From: Calvatia gigantea
Lineage: Eukaryota > Basidiomycota > Agaricomycetes > Agaricales > Lycoperdaceae
NCBI GenBank assembly: GCA_025093985.1
Contig: JACAAK010000007.1
Coordinates: 1,488,001 to 1,552,000 of the forward strand
DNA length: 64,000 nt
Reading direction: 5' to 3'
The notes below the pieces were generated by a model that was not told where the DNA came from, ran no database searches, and saw nothing but the letters and a program-made list of their open reading frames with translations. Shown piece by piece: positions 51,001 to 63,581 of the stretch (position 1 is its first letter; every line of letters starts with the position of its first letter). The position numbers and the translations under genes were made by a program.

Positions 51001-54000
51001 CATCATACGAACAATGAAAATCAAGGCGGCGTTGCCCGATACCATATCTCGACTCCCTTGTTCCTCATCTGGATACGCCAGACAGTATATACCTTGACAC
51101 GCGACAGCCCACTTAGGCGCAGTTTTGCATGGCGGGTTGCTAGCCACTTGAGCATAAAAGATACCCTGCGACCATATAAGTTAAGATATTCAGCGAAGGG
51201 CGAGTGCCCATTGAATACCTGCGGGCCCGACAAAGCTGATTGAATTTTGTCTTGCCCAGTCTGGGGACCTCACCAGGGCGTTCTCTGGCTGCCCTTGGAG
51301 CAAAGGAGTGCCTGATGGGCTTGTCGCTTAGGTCCCTCGCGCGGAAGGTGGGGAAGATAAGATATCTCTACGTCATTATCCCTCCTTGTTGGTATCACCA
51401 TCAGATCTAGATACGATAGGTCCACCAGTTAGCACGAAGATATATCATATCACAAGTCTGCCACTATGTCCAGCACCATAAGGTAGCCATAGGCATCTTG
51501 GCCCCTTGGGATAACCAGAAGCAGTCTTGCTCGTGCTCTTCTCGGGTGGTACCCACCCGCTTTGGGCTGTTACCTTTGTTATTCCGTCGGCGACAGGGCC
51601 GGTCTTTGTTCGGGGGTGGTGGAACAAATGCAGTAACAAGAGTGGGATCAAGATCGAGCTCACCAACCCCTTTTTCATTGATCGCTCTACAGTATGCAAA
51701 AACATGTTTCCGATGTCAGGAGTTCATCTCTGTGCAGGTAGTGAACTCCGAGATGTAAGTAAGGCCCGTCTGTTTCAGGGTTGGTCGGTGGTTCACTTTG
51801 CTGTTGCAAAGACGGGTGACTCCACGCAAGCTCATGTGTAGCAACGACGCTGTTGCCCTGCACCCCGCTGCGACTCAGGTGGACCACCGTGGTGCAGGAT
51901 AGGCAATCGAGCTCGGGGATTTAGTGTTGGCAGGAGCCCTTTTCCATAATCCCCCTTCAACGGGCGTTTTCAGCGATGATTCTCCGCCAAATCTTCAAGC
52001 AGCCAGAATAAAACCCCAGATTCAGAAAGTTTGGAAACCTGGTTCTATTTTGTCTCGGCGAACATGTGGATAAATTGGGGTGGCCGACGGCATTCGTTCG
52101 CCGAACTCGGAGAGTTAAAACGGTCGGTTTTGAATCGGTTGAAATGGCGAGAAGATTCAAACGGTGCGATTTTCAAAAATTGACTGACACTTAATTATTG
52201 ATTTTCGAGAGTCAAAGTTGCGCACTTCGGGGTCTAGCCTGGTTGACCACGAAATTGAGCACCGAGTCACACTTCGCGGACTTGTAAATCTCCCGTGCTC
52301 TGCGGAGCTGTAAGGCCAAGGCGACCAAGTGCAAATTGGCGCACGCTCACGGATGGACTGGCGCTGAGAGCAATTCGTATTGAGTTTGACCCCCTAGTCT
52401 ACATCGTTCGTACATTGCTTGTTAAACGATGCGTTCCATATCCCACGTCACCGGAGCTCTCAATGCCTCTCATACCCACTTGACATTCTACATTGTAAGT
52501 ATATGGAGGCACTAGATTAGGCGCAGACCCCGGATGACCCGACCGAACGCCCGCCTAACTTATCTTTCTGACCGTATTTAGGGCGCATGATTTCATATCA
52601 CAATCGATGACGTGGATCGACGGACTGACTCACTAGACGAGCGATATTAAACCTTGTTCTTCACCGTGTATGTAGGTCATTCAATGTAAATGACAAAATG
52701 GTTCGAACCAAATGATCTATGAATCGTTGGGTTGTGTTGCGGGCGATTATCTGAAGCCCTCTGGTACACCAAAAACTAAGATCCGATGTAAGATTTATGG
52801 GCCATCTCTGCTATCATTTCCAATCCAGGCATTACATAGGGGAAGGCTTTTGCAGGCGTTGTTAAACAGAAGCACAATCAACGCCAGTGCTAGGCCGTGC
52901 TTCACAGGAAGGCGCATGCAAGATGTACTGTGGATGCAAGGGCTGTATTTGATAAATGAGCATCTGATTTCATTTTGAGGGAACCTCGGTTTGCGAGTGA
53001 GTTTCATTTCCTATCATAGGATGGGGCGTCATTGGTGTCGGCGTAACCCTACCGAGAAAAAAATAATTTAGACAGCGTGTTGACCTATTAGCCATCTCGA
53101 TTACCTGCACCCGAGCCCTGTGGCTTAACTAGTGGTCTGCGCGAAAAATTTACGAACATTAAAGGATCCCGAATCAGGTGAAAATACTACCAGCCCCCGG
53201 CACCAATCCTCGGAACCCCTAATGACGTCAATCCTCAATCATCCCCGAATTAAGCGCCTTTTTGGGCCTCGTGCAGCCAGTCTGAATATGATTCGGGAAA
53301 ACAAGGCTAAAGGAGTCCATACTGCAGCATGCATCCGCCACCCCAGTAAGTTGCCTGGCGAGACAGGAGGAGCTACTTAGTGTTTTTTCAGTTCGCTTCA
53401 TGGTTAATCTCAATGGAAAAAGGTGAAATTGCTTTACCACGCACTCCCGCTTAACGAGGATTTAATATTTGGTAATGGTCAAACATGTCCCCCATCGCAC
53501 CATCACGAAGAGCTTATTTTAACAGCAGAGATGCTGAGTGTTCATTGCTCATCAACTTGCTTCTGGGGGCTAAGGGAAGCGCCGTGTACTTGATGGTATT
53601 GATTCCGTTGCCGGTGAATGCCGTGAAGGTTATTGGGAGCAATCCCTACAGTGCGATGCCACCACTCACAGGAAGGGATATTGGGCGTCTAGTCAGGTGT
53701 CGTTTGTGTCATTCGTCAAGTTCATCAAGCAATGAGACCCAAGAGACCTTCTTTGAAGCTTATGAGTCATGTAACTAGATCACCATCTTGTGATTTTTAC
53801 AGGGTCGCGGAGGTGTCGCAGCTTACACGCTTCACTTGACTCGATGGGTGATAATACACCGGTCTCAAAGCCACCTGCAATAGTAAGTGCGCCAGCACCC
53901 CAGTCTCAGAGCGTCAACAGAGTTACAATAAGACTCTTTCAGGAACAATAGAGAGGCGGGTGGACCCAGCCCAGCTGCGTAGACCTTATGGTACATAGTT

Positions 54001-57000
54001 GACAAAAGAAAAGCCGAAAGCATGTGCGATGGAAACGGGACAGGTCCGGTGGGAGTGCTATTTTTGAGACGGCCTTGTGATTCAACCAAGTCGCAAATGG
54101 GTCACTCAGTTAAGAATCATGCTGGTTTGCGCTGGTTCTATTTCCTTTTCAGGCGATAGCCATCAATTTGGTCAGTCTCTCGTTTACCTTGACTTCTTTG
54201 CAACTTTGGACTCCCCCACTGAGATGTTCTTGCCTCCTCTTCAATTCCGAAACATGGGGACATAAATCGACGGCCATATATATATTGTCTTTCACTGCAG
54301 ACTCTCTGCCACTATGACGTAGTCTGGGCTTCACCTCGCTCCACGGCAAATCACCAACGAGTGTCACTTACACTGCCCGTCCCTACATTCTCTTCTGGAA
54401 TACGTCAGCGTTTACTCGGAACCATGACGTGTGGTTTCGACGACGGTGGATCCGTACCCAACCCCAGGACTATCGCTACCTACAAGTAGACGGGTGAGGT
54501 TTTGTCCATATACTTCAGTCGACAAAGTCAAACCTTGAGCCTAGCATGACGATTCAACACGCTTCCACAAGTGCAGCTGTGTGCAGTCCGATGCGTCCTG
54601 GAGATGTCCTCTGCGCCCAAGCTCACGTCATTCCTTCCGTGATCGCAACCAATGACATGACTCTTGGCTCAAGCAGACTACTCTTCCGCGAACATATACC
54701 TAATGGTTAACGGTTTCCCAGGAATGGCGACGTTTAAGCACCCTGGCCCTCCCGCGGCCCAGTCCAGCGCATATCAAATCTCGGGGTCTGGGTCCGGAAA
54801 AAGAAATACGGAATTTTTCGCTTGTAATCGTCTCTGACGTTCGTTTCTAACGTTAGGTCCAGGGAGGGGGGGAATAACCGAAGGTTTAAATACACCCAAG
54901 AAAGGATTAAAATGTGTGCCAGAGTTCTCCGACCTCTGCCTGAACTATAACTACTTAGCTTTCGGGACGTTTCAAGGGGCGGGGGCTCCTCGCTAGGACA
55001 CAATATTACTACGACACTCGCGAGGCTCCCCAAAGTGTTTACGGGACTCCGTTGCTTTCGGGCCCTCCATGTGTCACATCTAACCACCGGTCGTGCGCCG
55101 TGCGTTACTCCTATGTCGAATACTTGAACCTCCGCGGAATTGCTCAGCCATGACCATCATTGCCGTTAGACCCAGCGCACTCCGGGCATTTATTTTTCCG
55201 GGGCCGAAAGTAGGTGTTATTGAAGAAACTAGACATTTACCAAATGATGGTGTGTTACCCATCGTACAGGGACCCGTCAACCAGCGTCCCTAAAGCCCTC
55301 ACAGGCAAGGTCCTCACGCTTCCCGCGATCCAACTACTGGTTTGTTTACCCCACACGAACCGGATACCCTCATTCAGGGGCGAACGAAGCCAATTGTCAG
55401 CGCCTTCTCTTCACGCACATCCCTGGACAGCTCCCTACCGAACAGTGTACGTCCCTTCGAACCCGTTGCGTCGATTTTGGTTGATGGAAGGCCAAAATTC
55501 TCCCATATATTTCCGATTCGGATTTTCGCATGTCGAACACTGGCTCCGCTTCTAACACCTCCAGAATTGTTTAGAACGAGTGTGCATATTGAATGTAAAT
55601 AACGTACTTACAGCAAGTAAACCCAACCCTTCGTTGTCGTCTTACTTCTGCCAGACTCAGAGAACGAGAATACCCTTGTGCGCAAGAAACTACTGAGAAG
55701 ATATTCAGGTTTGCTACGAATATCTGTCCGTTTCCATTATGGATCGCACATTAATAGTGTCCGGCTCGCACTGAATGGCGCAGGGCTCAAGGGTAACTCT
55801 ACTACCTACCAGCGATTCCTGGAGGCCTGAAGGTTCGTTGAACCGTGAGGTCTTGATGCACTGGTTTGTTGAATTTCTACTTGAATTCCCTGGTTCACCA
55901 ACCTCTTCTAACTTTGTTACCCCAAGAAGGCCGACCTAGCCCGGATTGCGTGGTTCTCACACGTTGTTTAACATTCAGATAAGGTGGCCTTTTGTCCAGA
56001 TCGGACACCGGGGTGGTACTGCACAGAAATTTTCAGCCTGTGGAACAGTCTTCTGGTCGTTTTTGAAAATAATTCCGACATCGCACATGAATAGCTGATC
56101 AATGCGGGGTGGTTTACAGCGACTTTATCGCCACTGTTATTCTAGCTTGTGAGCGTTTATGATCAAGTTGAGATCTGGTGAGGCTTCTCCTGGCTTCTCC
56201 AGGCCTGGAAAACGTCAGCGTTGATGTACGATCCCGACTGGCTGCTGGTTAATATCGGCCGCAAGGGCTGCAACGATTTATCATTTTGCGTCCAATCATC
56301 AAAGGGAGGGAGGAATAGACATGTCCTTTGGAAAATCTTGCTAGAAGCTATCGGCCAGGTTCATGATCAACCTGATTGCTTCCACCATATATTCTTTCGT
56401 TAGAGTGATCACCTGGTGTGAGCACAGCGCAGTGCTTAATTTTGGGGTACCAATGACGGTCACTTTAGAATAGAACTCCGAGTACCACTGGATGTTGACC
56501 GCTCCTTCCCTATTTTGTCCAGATTATATCTTAACGACATTAAGGTGTCCATGGTTTATATATACTTGGATATACGCCACTTTTGCGATACGCTTGGCGG
56601 AAGGGCACATGGTCCTTGTTCCGGCGGTAGAAACTGGGAAGTCCGCAGTAGCGGTAATCGGACACCGAAGGTAGTCGAGGTGAATCAAGGGATCGAACCA
56701 GGCAGGTGCCTGTTCGCTGATTAGCGATTGCACTGCACCTGACGTAGCATCACAAGTCGTCACTGATACTCGTCGATCCGCTTATGGAGGGGCAGGGAGA
56801 AGTATCGTTGTTCTGACCTTCGTGCAGCCTCGGCATCAATGTCATCAAGGCACCACACCGACGACCTTAGTGAAAGCATGAGCGTTACTCCGGGTTGTGG
56901 GCGTGATTGTGCCCGTTGTTTTTGGCGCATGGTTTCTGTGCTGGGTTTGGGTCTTTGGTTTAGATTAAATTCGACCTTGGATTTGCGTGAGATTGATCAC

Positions 57001-58162
57001 CGAGGTTTGTGCGATGATAGATGACGCAAGAGTTCTCAGGGGTTCAATATAGTGATTTGCTGGGTTCCCTACAGCCCGTTACACGGGGATGTTCGAAAGT
57101 CAAACGTGCTAGTAGCGGTTCAACGTTCAACGTTTAAACCTGGTACCCGGGTAAAGTGTCAAAGATGGAACATCGCCAAAAATTCTGAAACGCTCGCTCC
57201 ACAGTTATCCTGACACCAACGTGCTCTTGTAGTGGATAGAGTCAGCACTGCAACGAGGCCAAAGGTTGCCACCTCATTTGCGCATTGCAGTTGGGATACC
57301 CATCCCGCGCCGCGGCAATGCATAATAATGGGTTGGAACATTCGATACCGTAGGCGAATTGGGCGCAACTATGAGACGAGATTCTTCTGAGCGTAAACGT
57401 TCAGGAAACCCAGTGAGCATATAGGCTGAGGGAAATCGGATCCCTCCGTTCTACCACAGTGACTGCTCTCTTATAACTTGGGGTATTTGACTTATCTCCT
57501 ATAGCACGGATTGGAAAATGGCGGGGAGATAAAGGGAACCTACAATGTTGGTAGACTGCAAGGGCAGTGATCTTGATTATTTGAGTCCAATAGATAGATC
57601 TGGGAAGTGGATAGGAGCTGGTTGGTCCGACAAAGGGTCGTGTTGATCCGTGGCTACACGTTGTCGACGCATCCCGCCTCGACGCTCCTGCAATACTATT
57701 TGTCGCCGACGCGTATACTCAATCCGGGGGCTAGTAAGTTTGGCCTTGGATAGTAACGATAGCCAAAAATGAATAGTACGTTGCTGATGAATGGGCGCCT
57801 TGTGTACGAAGTGTGCCTCGGTGAAATAAGATCTTCGTGCAGAAGATTATCTTTTCTCTTGGCGCATTCAAAATTTGCGGAGTGTTGGGTCAGGGAGCAG
57901 TCAAAATCCAGGACGTTTTATATACTGTGTGTGCCGCATGTGGCGTGCCCAAATGCATTTTCGCTGTGTTCAGTTGAGTGTGTTCTGAGTGGAGGGCAAA
58001 GATCAGGTCCGTGTTGGGTTGGTGAGTGACGTCAGAAACCACGTGATACTTACTGTCCTTCATTGAAAAGTCTGTTCTTCTGTGGTTCAAGCCCAGGAAT
58101 GAGGTTTCTGCTTGTTCTCAACTTTTGTCCTCCTGAAGACGAGCAACTCATTACAAGATATT
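48049..58162. other. gene-free block of about 10 kb
   Basis: This is the largest empty block. All open frames are short, have no domain I recognise and do not splice into a longer frame. Short direct duplications with 9-10 bp periods occur at 49186-49203, 49691-49710 and 56182-56200. I see no transposase, reverse transcriptase, long terminal repeat or tRNA that can be supported by eye. The sequence may be old, decayed mobile DNA. Confidence 0.5.
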
Positions 58163-60160
58163 ATGGATAGCGAAATATTTCGCACTGAGAGATCTCTCTT
58201 AAACCCCAAGTTTGAAGGCTACAAACTCCATCTTATCCATCAGGAAGAGGCGGTCTCGCAATTTCCGCTCGCCAACAGACCAACTCAAGTGGCAATATCC
58301 GGAAGGGTTCCCCTCATTTTTCAAGAAGTCCAAAGTCGCATCACACACAACCATCTCGCGGTTCATAGTGAGTCAAGCCGGGCCGTGTACATCGATGCGG
58401 AATACAACGTCATTCTTATTGAGCTTGATTGGGTGAGTTAACATCTTGTATCCTGCTATCAACGCCCGCTTAACCGGACGGGTTTACAGAGTAGCTTTAC
58501 CCCGGTCGTACGAAAAATATATGACCTCCCAACAACCGTCCAGTCGGATGCATTAAGTACGGAAATCCATCGAGAGTACCCCTCCGCTGCGTTCTTCGGC
58601 GCAGATTCACTTTTGATTTCCGATGGCCGAGGGACAATGTATGTTTTGAGCCTAGGTGAATCAATACAATCAGAAGAAGCGATTCTAGTTGGCCAATTTT
58701 CCCTTCCGTCCAGTGTATCAGGAACTGTTGGTTCGCCTTTTCGGATCCACCATGTCCTTCGCCCATCACCATCATATATCATCGCAACGCTTTCTTCGCG
58801 TTATTACCCGGTACCATTAGAACGGCCACAAGAGAGGCATCGCACTACACCCCAGTTTGACGTCTGGGGTGTCAAAGTCAATCTTCTCGATGTTCAGGCT
58901 ATCGGCGCGACAGTGCCCGCGGAGGTCTTATGGCACCGCCGTGGAGAGGACGTTCCACTCTATACAACCTTCGATGAAGTCCAGAAACTTTATCTGCTTG
59001 TGGGCGGGTCAGAATATCGGGAAATAGATACACCTCCCTTGCCCACGTATGAACCGACTCCGGATGAAATAGCACCCATCCCCCGAGCAGAGGAAACATC
59101 CGTACATTCCAACGCTCCACCTAAACCACCTTCATACTTCTGGACTCAATCATCCGATTCCGTCACGATTGCCATTCCGCTACCCTCCGCCACGCCGAAA
59201 GACAAAATCATAGTCTTATTCTCGTCGACAACTTTGACAGTACATGTGGATCTGGACGATGATACTCCAACATCACAAGGGGTTTCCGTACCCCGGTACT
59301 CTGCGAAGAAACTCTGGGATGCAATATCTCCTTCCAGCAGCTTCTGGACACTCGATCGTGAGGCAGAACGCACATATGGCATCCTATCATTGCACCTCGA
59401 GAAAACAAACGAGGGAACGAGGTGGCCACAGGTTTTTACAAGTTCAGGGGCAGGTTCTACGGCCGACGAAGATGACGATGTTCCAGAGACCCTGGACCCT
59501 TCAGAGCTCTGGAATATCCGCGAAGCTTTAGAAAAATACACCGCTGCGCTACAGGGGAAGGATCCTAGTGGCCTAGGCCTTGGGAAAGGTGTACCCAGCC
59601 TCGCAGAAAACGAAATTGACGAAGAGGTGGATTCATCCGTGGGTAGGAAAGCATTTATCACATGGGTTCCGGATCTACCACTGCAAACCCAACCCGACTT
59701 CCTGCATCGTAAGGAGTATCCTGCTCCATTCCAACTTCTCTCGGTGCCTATACCGGGACAAACGACAGACGTTTCTCTTATTATCAAGAACAACATTGAC
59801 GGGGCCGTGTTCACGCCCGACAAAACGCCACAGGAGAACCTTAAAGCACCCAGCTGGAGGCATTCCATGACATACTCTGCGTTGGCGTTTGTGCTGGCTT
59901 CTAAACGAGACACACGATTCACATATCATATCCCCGGCAAGGCGGTCATGGCGTTTGAGAGCGGCGCAAGCAACAGAGGCGGAAATGTGTATGTCTACTA
60001 CCCAACAGACCCCAAGGTTATCACCGCAAAACAGTCAGTCCTAAGAGTCAACGATGGACGTGGTGCACTCATGGGTGTTGGCTTATTTACGGATGGCGAC
60101 GGCAAATCTATCATTATCTGTCTAACCGAGGGGGACCTGGTGTTGATTAAGGGTGTGTAG
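58163..60160 (+). CDS. NudC domain-containing protein 1 (NUDCD1) homologue
   Basis: NUDCD1 proteins carry an HSP90-cochaperone-like CS domain and are thought to help WD-type and helicase clients fold. Exon 1 (58163-58432) starts MDSEIFRTERSLLNPKFEGY; a 57 nt intron joins ELDW to SSFTPVVRKIYDL; exon 2 is one open frame to 60160. The predicted length is 646 aa. The CS domain spans about residues 305-390: YFWTQSSDSVTIAIPLPS, then IIVLFSSTTLTVHV, then SFWTLDREAERTYGILSLHL. The regions on either side are expected to form a beta-propeller-like fold; the end GNVYVYYPTDPK, then GDLVLIKGV, is typical. It is convergent with the PP2C gene, with 383 bp between stops. Confidence 0.88.
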
Positions 60161-60543
60161 GATTGAGGCATGAGATAAAGGGATTGTACATACACGACTG
60201 TTGTAAACTAATGACTACCAGCAAGTGGAACAGGAGACACAAGGGGAAACAAAGAAACTGGGCAAGTGGGAAGAGAAGGAGGGGGGAGGGGGAGGGAAAA
60301 GTCAGAAAGGAGACATGCCAGACACGCACACCGAGGACAGTATCTTTGCTGGCTGAGGGTTAACAGATGTACGTTACTACATGATGCGGATATCTGCTGA
60401 AATACTGGCGGAAAAACCGTTAATGAGGCGACGGAATTGTCCTGTGGTAAGCCATCGGCGGAAGGGTGTAACAAGAAACCAAAGGGAGACAAAAACATTA
60501 CAGTATGTGAATCGATCTCGACATCAATCCCGTTTCGATCCAT
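60161..60543. other. convergent 3' intergenic interval
   Basis: The interval lies between the NUDCD1 and PP2C stops. It has a purine-rich G/A stretch around 60250-60310. No gene is supported. Confidence 0.5.
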
Positions 60544-62559
60544 TCAACTAGTTTTCAACGGATCTTCACTGGCATCGAGGAACCCCTCCACTTTAACAAC
60601 TGGTGCAGCGGCATCCCCCTCGGGCTGTGAGGGGAGTTGTTGCACGGGTGGAACGACTCCTTTGGTATCACCATTAGGTAGGGGTTTAGGTGGTGGTGGA
60701 GCCTCCCCTTGCAACTCCTGCTTCCCCCCCGTAGCGTCAGACATCACAGTATCACCCCCCGCATCCAAACCCCGCTCGAATTCATGCAACTTTACTTTGT
60801 GTTGTTCTGTCGAATCGGATCCGGGAGATTCAGGTTGTGCACTGAGTGGGAGGGTTTGGCTGAAGAACGAGGATGTGTTGGATGGATCCTCCTCTTCGTC
60901 ATCGTCGCTGTCATCGCGAAACATCAACTCGCCGTCATCGTTCATGACACCAGATCCTGGGTGGAATGATATGCCACCAGTGCTACCGAGTACCCGAGCA
61001 AAGCCGCTCAATCCTGTCCCTGCCAAAAAACCAAAGGGATGATTATCTTCTTCGTTGGTGACGCGGGGGCTGTTTCGATTTTGCAAAGCGTCCATTCTGG
61101 CCTTGAAGGACATCATTCTACTCTGTGAATAGAGTTGGGGAAGCGAGCTCGGCGTGGCGCGACCATATTCTTTCTCGACGCGATCCTTGACCCATGCATA
61201 CCATTCCTCTTTAGTACGTCCATGGAGAAGAGCGACAATTAGAACGGTCATGTTATCGCAACCAATGCCAGCTCCTGATGCAGTATCGGGAGCGAGGCAA
61301 TAATCGCAGATCATCTTGCCAATCTCGGTGAGCTCCTTGCTTTCGGACACCTGATATCTCACGAAATCAACGACCTGTTGTGATGATAGGCAATCCCAGA
61401 TACCTAGATAAAGTAGTGAGATACAAAAGACGACTGGCAGATAGGTAACATACCATCACACGCCAAAACCAAAAATTCATCTTCCTCCGTAACTTCGTGG
61501 CAAGTCACATCTGGATTGGCTGTGATAATTTGGGCTTCAGGTCGTAGAGACCAGTTCTTTTTAAACTCGAAATCGCCAAGGGCACGAGAAAGTGCAAGAT
61601 TGCCTTTTTGCAATATTAAAAGATGGTCCTGGTCCAACGAGGAAATCGCCACCCACCATTTACACGGCCATATTCGATATAGCCTCCCGCATCACAGATT
61701 CGTGTCCGTTCACCTGCGCAGGTACGTTAGTGGGACAACTGAAATGGATCAGGCGAGAACCAACCATCATTTGTGGGCTTATGATCAAAGCTCAACGGCT
61801 TCACTTCGCCTTTAACGGAGAGGACCGATCTAGAGTCACCTGCGTTGGCCTAATTTACAATTAAACTATATGAGTGAAAAAATTGAAAATGACAACGTAC
61901 AACATAGATGTGGTCGTTTGTTACTAAAGCAGCAACGGCTGTGCAGCCCGACGGGTCCTTTGTGTGCGCAGGATCTTACCAGAAAAAATTCAGTCAAAGA
62001 ATACAGCCTAAGGTGAACGGCCCCAGCGTACTCGCTTGCAGATCCTCATCAACTCCCAAGAATGCCTTCTTAAGCGCAGTTTCATAGTCCTTCCCCTTGT
62101 AAGTGTCCTCCAACACAAGACGCTTATGCACATTTTGGCCAGCATACTTGGCGACGTTGCTTCCTAGGGAAAAATGAGTGGGGTTAAGCCTGACCAAAAG
62201 GGTGTGCGCACCGCCATGTCCATCATACACCGCAAAGAATGCATTGGAATCGGTGTTTTCTCCATCAAGATCCAAAACCGCAGTATGGGCATCCTCCATC
62301 GCTGAGAGGGCAATGTGAGCTCTATCGTTGTACGCATAACCCCAGCATGCTGAGGATCACATGGGGGGGAGGGGATAAAAAGACCTACTGATTCGCCATC
62401 CCTGCATGTCGGCGACGGCATAGAGAAACCGCCGATTTCTCTCCCGACTCGGTGAGTTTGTCCATTGCTGGTGGACGCAGGAGGTCAGAAACCTTTAGTA
62501 TAGCCTTTATCAAAGATAACTTGCCTGGAAATGAGAGCGTTTGACCCTATGAAGGACAT
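60544..62559 (-). CDS. PP2C-type Ser/Thr phosphatase (PTC2/PTC3 group)
   Basis: A Mg/Mn-dependent phosphatase; yeast Ptc2 and Ptc3 down-regulate stress MAPK and DNA-damage signalling. Motifs in order: [12 protein letters not shown], then [23 protein letters not shown] (metal-binding Asp), [56 protein letters not shown] and [15 protein letters not shown]. All metal-binding acidic residues are visible. The tail is long, acidic and Pro-rich. The N terminus is odd. The usual MGQTLSxP start is still readable, but in other frames: GQTLSFPA and MDKLTESGE are shifted by an extra A within the old ATG (62548) and another at 62436-62438. A model from ATG 62559 with a GT donor at 62520 keeps frame but replaces this segment with [14 protein letters not shown]. 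Confidence 0.88.
62468..62524 (-). other. first PP2C intron with competing GC and GT donors
   Basis: A perfect GC donor (CCAG/GCAAGT) at 62524 and a weak GT donor (GTTATC) four bases downstream at 62520 share the acceptor CCACCAG at 62468. The GC choice preserves the ancestral reading GQTLSFPA/MDKL. The GT choice makes the present sequence open from ATG 62559. Confidence 0.6.
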
Positions 62560-63161
62560 GTAAGTCAGGAATTGGGACGCTCAGCACAAAATTGCAGGCA
62601 CCATTGTTGGCTCAGGGATAACGGGAAAAGATGAGATAAGGAGATCAAGGAAAAGAGAGAGAAAGACTGGGGATGGGGGATGGTAATGGAAAAAGAAAAA
62701 AGGTATAGAGATGCGGAGACCGTTTGGGGGAGTGTATTGGTCGTGTGGCTGCAGAGCTTGATTGTGATATTTCGCTTGCAAAATTCTGATGAGGTTTGTG
62801 TGCGCGTGTTTGCATCTAAATCCCTTGATCTCCTCTCCCTCTATTATAGCCACAGCAATTAATGGTGAGCATGCGTTCTTGGTTTTCCGAATAAACGGTT
62901 TCTGTCGTATTTCGCGGCAGTGAGTGCTGTATTGGATAGTATAGAGGCAGTGATTAACATTCCAAATCCGTCTTTCGACTATTATCGATATATATCGTAT
63001 CGGCGCTTGAAGCGCCGGTCCCCGACTCTGATTAAATAAACTATGTTGTATTTATTCCAGGAAATTATCGTAGGTTTCAGAGACAAGAATTAATCACAAG
63101 ATTTTTTTTTAGTATTTTTATTCACCATCATGCACAAATTGAATTGATTCAAAGATCCTCA
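62560..63161. other. PP2C upstream region
   Basis: The PP2C promoter and 5' UTR should lie here; on its - strand the sequence near 62590-62700 is pyrimidine-rich. Two adjacent palindromes sit further out: an AT-rich 12-mer at 62986-62997 and an 8 bp-arm GC-rich one at 63001-63017. No gene is supported. Confidence 0.45.
62986..63017. repeat. adjacent AT-rich and GC-rich palindromes
   Basis: CGATATATATCG (perfect 12-mer) is followed three bases later by CGGCGCTT-G-AAGCGCCG (8 bp arms, one-base loop). The position is between the PP2C start and the 3' end of the putative gene at 63.2 kb. Confidence 0.7.
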
Positions 63162-63581
63162 CTAAATTTCCTCTTTTTCCCAGGCTTGGTATTTTGCGAG
63201 GAGTTGTTCAAATTGTTCCTTTTTCAGAGCAAGTCGCGACGATCGGCGAAGATCGGGTAATGAGGTTGTTGAGTTGGTTGGTGGTCGGTGGTGCCGAAGG
63301 GTGCCTCCGATATGAAAAATTTGCTGTGTGGCTGCGTAATATGTAGAGTTGGTTGTTTCTGAACGAGCATCATGGCGGCAGTAGGAGGCGGGGGGAAAGA
63401 GGATGGCGGGCGTTGTGAGGGAGAGGTGAAGAGAATTTACGTGCCGCTTGGCAAACCCCATCGTAGTGTCGCTCGATAAATCTTCCAAACTATTTGCACG
63501 ACCAGTCTGCGAACGCGCTGCAGTCGGGGCAAGATGTACGACGAGGATGGCGGAACCGAAAATACGGTCTGATATGCCCAA
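63162..63581 (-). CDS. possible small hypothetical gene
   Basis: An open frame ends in a basic, helical segment RRSSRLALKKEQFEQLLAKY and QAWEKEEI, then TAG at 63162-63164. The unspliced frame is 139 codons but its head has no ATG. A GTAAAT donor after MGFAKRH and an acceptor GTTCAG suggest an intron, yet that splice changes the reading frame of the end. I do not recognise the protein, and the gene model is weak. Confidence 0.3.
   Translation of the reverse strand: MGISDRIFGSAILVVHLAPTAARSQTGRANSLEDLSSDTTMGFAKRHVNSLHLSLTTPAILFPPASYCRHDARSETTNSTYYAATQQIFHIGGTLRHHRPPTNSTTSLPDLRRSSRLALKKEQFEQLLAKYQAWEKEEI

Noticed and set aside
56680..56770. tRNA-like B box (GGTTCGATCCC) on the - strand
   Set aside because: The flanking bases do not form a T stem, and no A box or acceptor stem is found.
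59146..59922. 258-codon open frame on the - strand
   Set aside because: It is fully antisense to the NUDCD1-like exon and carries no family motif.
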